Shown piece by piece: positions 62,689 to 64,000 of a stretch of DNA of 64,000 bases (positions within the stretch are counted from its first letter, which is position 1; every line of letters starts with the position of its first letter). The notes under the pieces are model-generated. The model was not told the origin of the DNA, did not search any database, and saw only the letters and a list, made by a program, of their open reading frames with translations. Origin of the DNA: Dyadobacter flavalbus (GTDB lineage: Bacteria > Bacteroidota > Bacteroidia > Cytophagales > Spirosomataceae); contig NZ_VBSN01000069.1 of NCBI RefSeq assembly GCF_006149045.1, positions 235,585 to 299,584 of the forward strand. The letters are read 5' to 3'. Both the position numbers and the translations under genes were made by a program.

Positions 62689-62710
62689 CAATGTAAAAAG
62701 ACCAATTAGC

Positions 62711-62743
62711 AGGCGGTTTTTGTGACGAAAAAGCCGCCTTTTT
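62711..62743 (+). terminator. Terminator-like hairpin in the recA leader
   Basis: AGGCGG pairs with CCGCCT, and TTTTT with AAAAA inside (one bulged G), followed by five T. It ends about 30 nt before the recA ATG, so it may end transcription from the previous gene, act as an attenuator, or end a short RNA. Confidence 0.65.
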
Positions 62744-62773
62744 CATGTACAAACTAAATTTCTGTCACCATTT

Positions 62774-63841
62774 ATGGCACAAGCAACCACAGATAAAGAC
62801 AACAAACTAAAAGCGTTACAGACTACGCTCGAAAAACTGGATAAGGCTTACGGAAAAGGCACAGTAATGCGTCTTAGCGACACCAAAGTGCTTGATATTC
62901 CCGTAATATCCACAGGTTCATTAGGGCTAGATCTTGCTTTGGGTGTAGGCGGCGTACCGCGCGGACGTGTTGTTGAGATTTATGGGCCGGAATCATCCGG
63001 TAAAACTACTTTGTCAATGCACTGCATTGCCGAAGCACAAAGAAAAGGCGGCCTTGCGGCATTCATTGATGCAGAGCACGCTTTTGATCGGTCCTATGCC
63101 GAAAAACTGGGCATTGATACCAGCAACCTTCTGATTTCCCAGCCGGACAGCGGTGAACAGGCACTTGAAATTGCTGAACATCTGATCAGCAGCGGCGCTG
63201 TGGATATAATTGTTATTGACTCCGTTGCTGCGCTTGTACCCCGTGCAGAACTTGAAGGAGAAATGGGTGACAGCAAAATGGGTCTGCAGGCACGTCTGAT
63301 GTCTCAGGCATTGCGTAAGCTGACCGGTGTGATTAATAAAACCGGATGCTGCTGTATTTTCATCAACCAGCTGCGTGAAAAAATCGGTGTGATGTTCGGT
63401 AACCCTGAGACTACAACCGGTGGAAACGCGCTTAAATATTATGCTTCCGTTCGTCTGGATATTCGCCGGGTTGGACAGATCAAGGAAAGTGCGGATGCGA
63501 TTCTTGGTAACCGTACACGCGTTAAAGTTGTGAAAAATAAAGTAGCGCCGCCGTTTAAAGTTGTGGAATTCGATATCATGTACGGCGAAGGCATCTCCAA
63601 GGTTGGTGAAATTATTGACCTGGCTGTTGAGCTCGATATCGTTAAGAAATCCGGTTCATGGTTCAGTTATGACGGAAACCGTCTGGGACAGGGTCGGGAC
63701 GCGGTAAAAGCGCTTATCAAAGACAATCCGGAATTGATGGACGAGCTTGAAGCGAAAGTCCGCGGAAAAGTTAACAACGACCCGGATTCATTGATTGATA
63801 CCAGCGAGCCTAACATTCCTGACGAAGGTTCTCCGCTATAA
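62774..63841 (+). CDS. recA: Recombinase RecA
   Basis: RecA (355 residues) forms filaments on single-stranded DNA for recombination and the SOS response. It has the Walker A GPESSGKTT, Walker B VDIIVIDSVAAL, the L1/L2 DNA-binding loops (GEMGDSKMGLQARLMSQ, FGNPETTTGGNALKYYA), and the C-terminal acidic tail. Length is normal. A second TAAATTTC, near the -7 box, lies directly in front of it. An IS element begins 33 nt after the stop. Confidence 0.97.
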   Translation: MAQATTDKDNKLKALQTTLEKLDKAYGKGTVMRLSDTKVLDIPVISTGSLGLDLALGVGGVPRGRVVEIYGPESSGKTTLSMHCIAEAQRKGGLAAFIDAEHAFDRSYAEKLGIDTSNLLISQPDSGEQALEIAEHLISSGAVDIIVIDSVAALVPRAELEGEMGDSKMGLQARLMSQALRKLTGVINKTGCCCIFINQLREKIGVMFGNPETTTGGNALKYYASVRLDIRRVGQIKESADAILGNRTRVKVVKNKVAPPFKVVEFDIMYGEGISKVGEIIDLAVELDIVKKSGSWFSYDGNRLGQGRDAVKALIKDNPELMDELEAKVRGKVNNDPDSLIDTSEPNIPDEGSPL

Positions 63842-63874
63842 TATTTGCCTTATAAATAAAAATGCCCTGTTTAT

Positions 63875-64000
63875 TGCACTGCCCCCAAAAAGTTAGACAC
63901 TTCTTGGGGGCATTTTTTATGGGTAAAAACAGAAAATTCAGTGTAGAGTTCAGACTAACGATTGTAAATGCTTATCTGAACGGAGATAGTATTAAAGGAT
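63875..64000 (+). mobile_element. Left end of an IS3-type insertion sequence (partial)
   Basis: The terminal repeat appears to start with TGCACTGCCCCCAAAAAGTTAGACA, a pattern beginning with TG as in the IS3 family. It is directly followed by a transposase frame. GCCCCCAA (63881) pairs perfectly with TTGGGGGC (63904) and is followed by a T-run, forming a terminator-like hairpin at the end. The right end lies outside the window. Confidence 0.75.
63919..64000 (+). CDS. IS3-type transposase OrfA, N-terminal fragment (cut by window end)
   Basis: An ATG opens a frame reading MGKNRKFSVEFRLTIVNAYLNG, then continues to the window end. The basic FSVEF start followed by a helix is typical of the helix-turn-helix OrfA of IS3-family transposases. 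The rest is not visible. Confidence 0.75.
   Translation, partial: MGKNRKFSVEFRLTIVNAYLNGDSIKG

Overview
The window looks like chromosomal DNA of a Bacteroidota bacterium of the order Cytophagales, most like the Dyadobacter/Spirosomaceae group. This is inferred from gene families, not from a database search. The evidence is a PorP/SprF-type outer-membrane protein, a secreted protein with a type IX secretion (T9SS) C-terminal sorting tail, SusC-like and siderophore-like TonB-dependent receptors, a BatA-domain protein, a two-subunit methylmalonyl-CoA mutase, and several TAnnTTTG promoter boxes (the Bacteroidota -7 element) with few clear Shine-Dalgarno sequences. Most of the window is core genome. 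One IS3-like element begins at the right edge.

Layout. 1-3.6 kb: the end of a TolB-propeller/outer-membrane-barrel protein and a PorP/SprF protein. 3.7-8.2 kb: sucA-sucB of the 2-oxoglutarate dehydrogenase complex, closed by a strong terminator. 8.2-13 kb: housekeeping genes (MazG-like, dtd, sdaA, mgtE, rsmA). 13-16.7 kb: a 1203-residue hybrid histidine kinase with its own receiver and Hpt domains. 16.8-24.1 kb: a TonB-dependent-receptor-like protein and a large FG-GAP repeat protein exported by T9SS. 24.3-35 kb: mostly minus-strand genes (LysM protein, purE, purK, BatA-domain protein, DUF1684 protein, a lipoprotein, hemW and a TonB receptor) plus plus-strand YcxB-like and OsmC genes. 35.2-38.2 kb: a coiled-coil lipoprotein and a pair of guanidino/ureido hydrolases (arginine deiminase family and CtlX).

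38.4-43.6 kb is a SUF iron-sulfur assembly cluster: sufC, sufD, sufS, a DUF5618 gene, sufE, a SufT/DUF59 gene and a bacilliredoxin. There is no sufB next to sufC, and a terminator-like hairpin lies between sufD and sufS. 43.7-52.5 kb holds a vWA protein, a secreted PIG-L deacetylase, a phosphopantetheinyl transferase, a divergent C45 acyltransferase/PaaK-like ligase pair, a small secreted protein and a YdcF lipoprotein. 52.5-52.84 kb is a repeat island. 52.8-56.4 kb: mutB and mutA. 56.6-64 kb: dnaA, a FemAB-like gene, DUF3108 and aminopeptidase genes, a GT-C-like membrane protein, recA and the left end of the IS.

The parts most worth following up are the sufB-less SUF cluster with its DUF5618 member and internal terminator, the tandem palindromic repeat after ydcF, structured non-coding DNA at 19.8, 24.1 and 62.7 kb, the ATP-independent arginine-to-ornithine gene pair, and the PPTase/C45/PaaK-like group. 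I found no CRISPR array, rRNA, tRNA or prophage, and no system that I can claim is entirely new.
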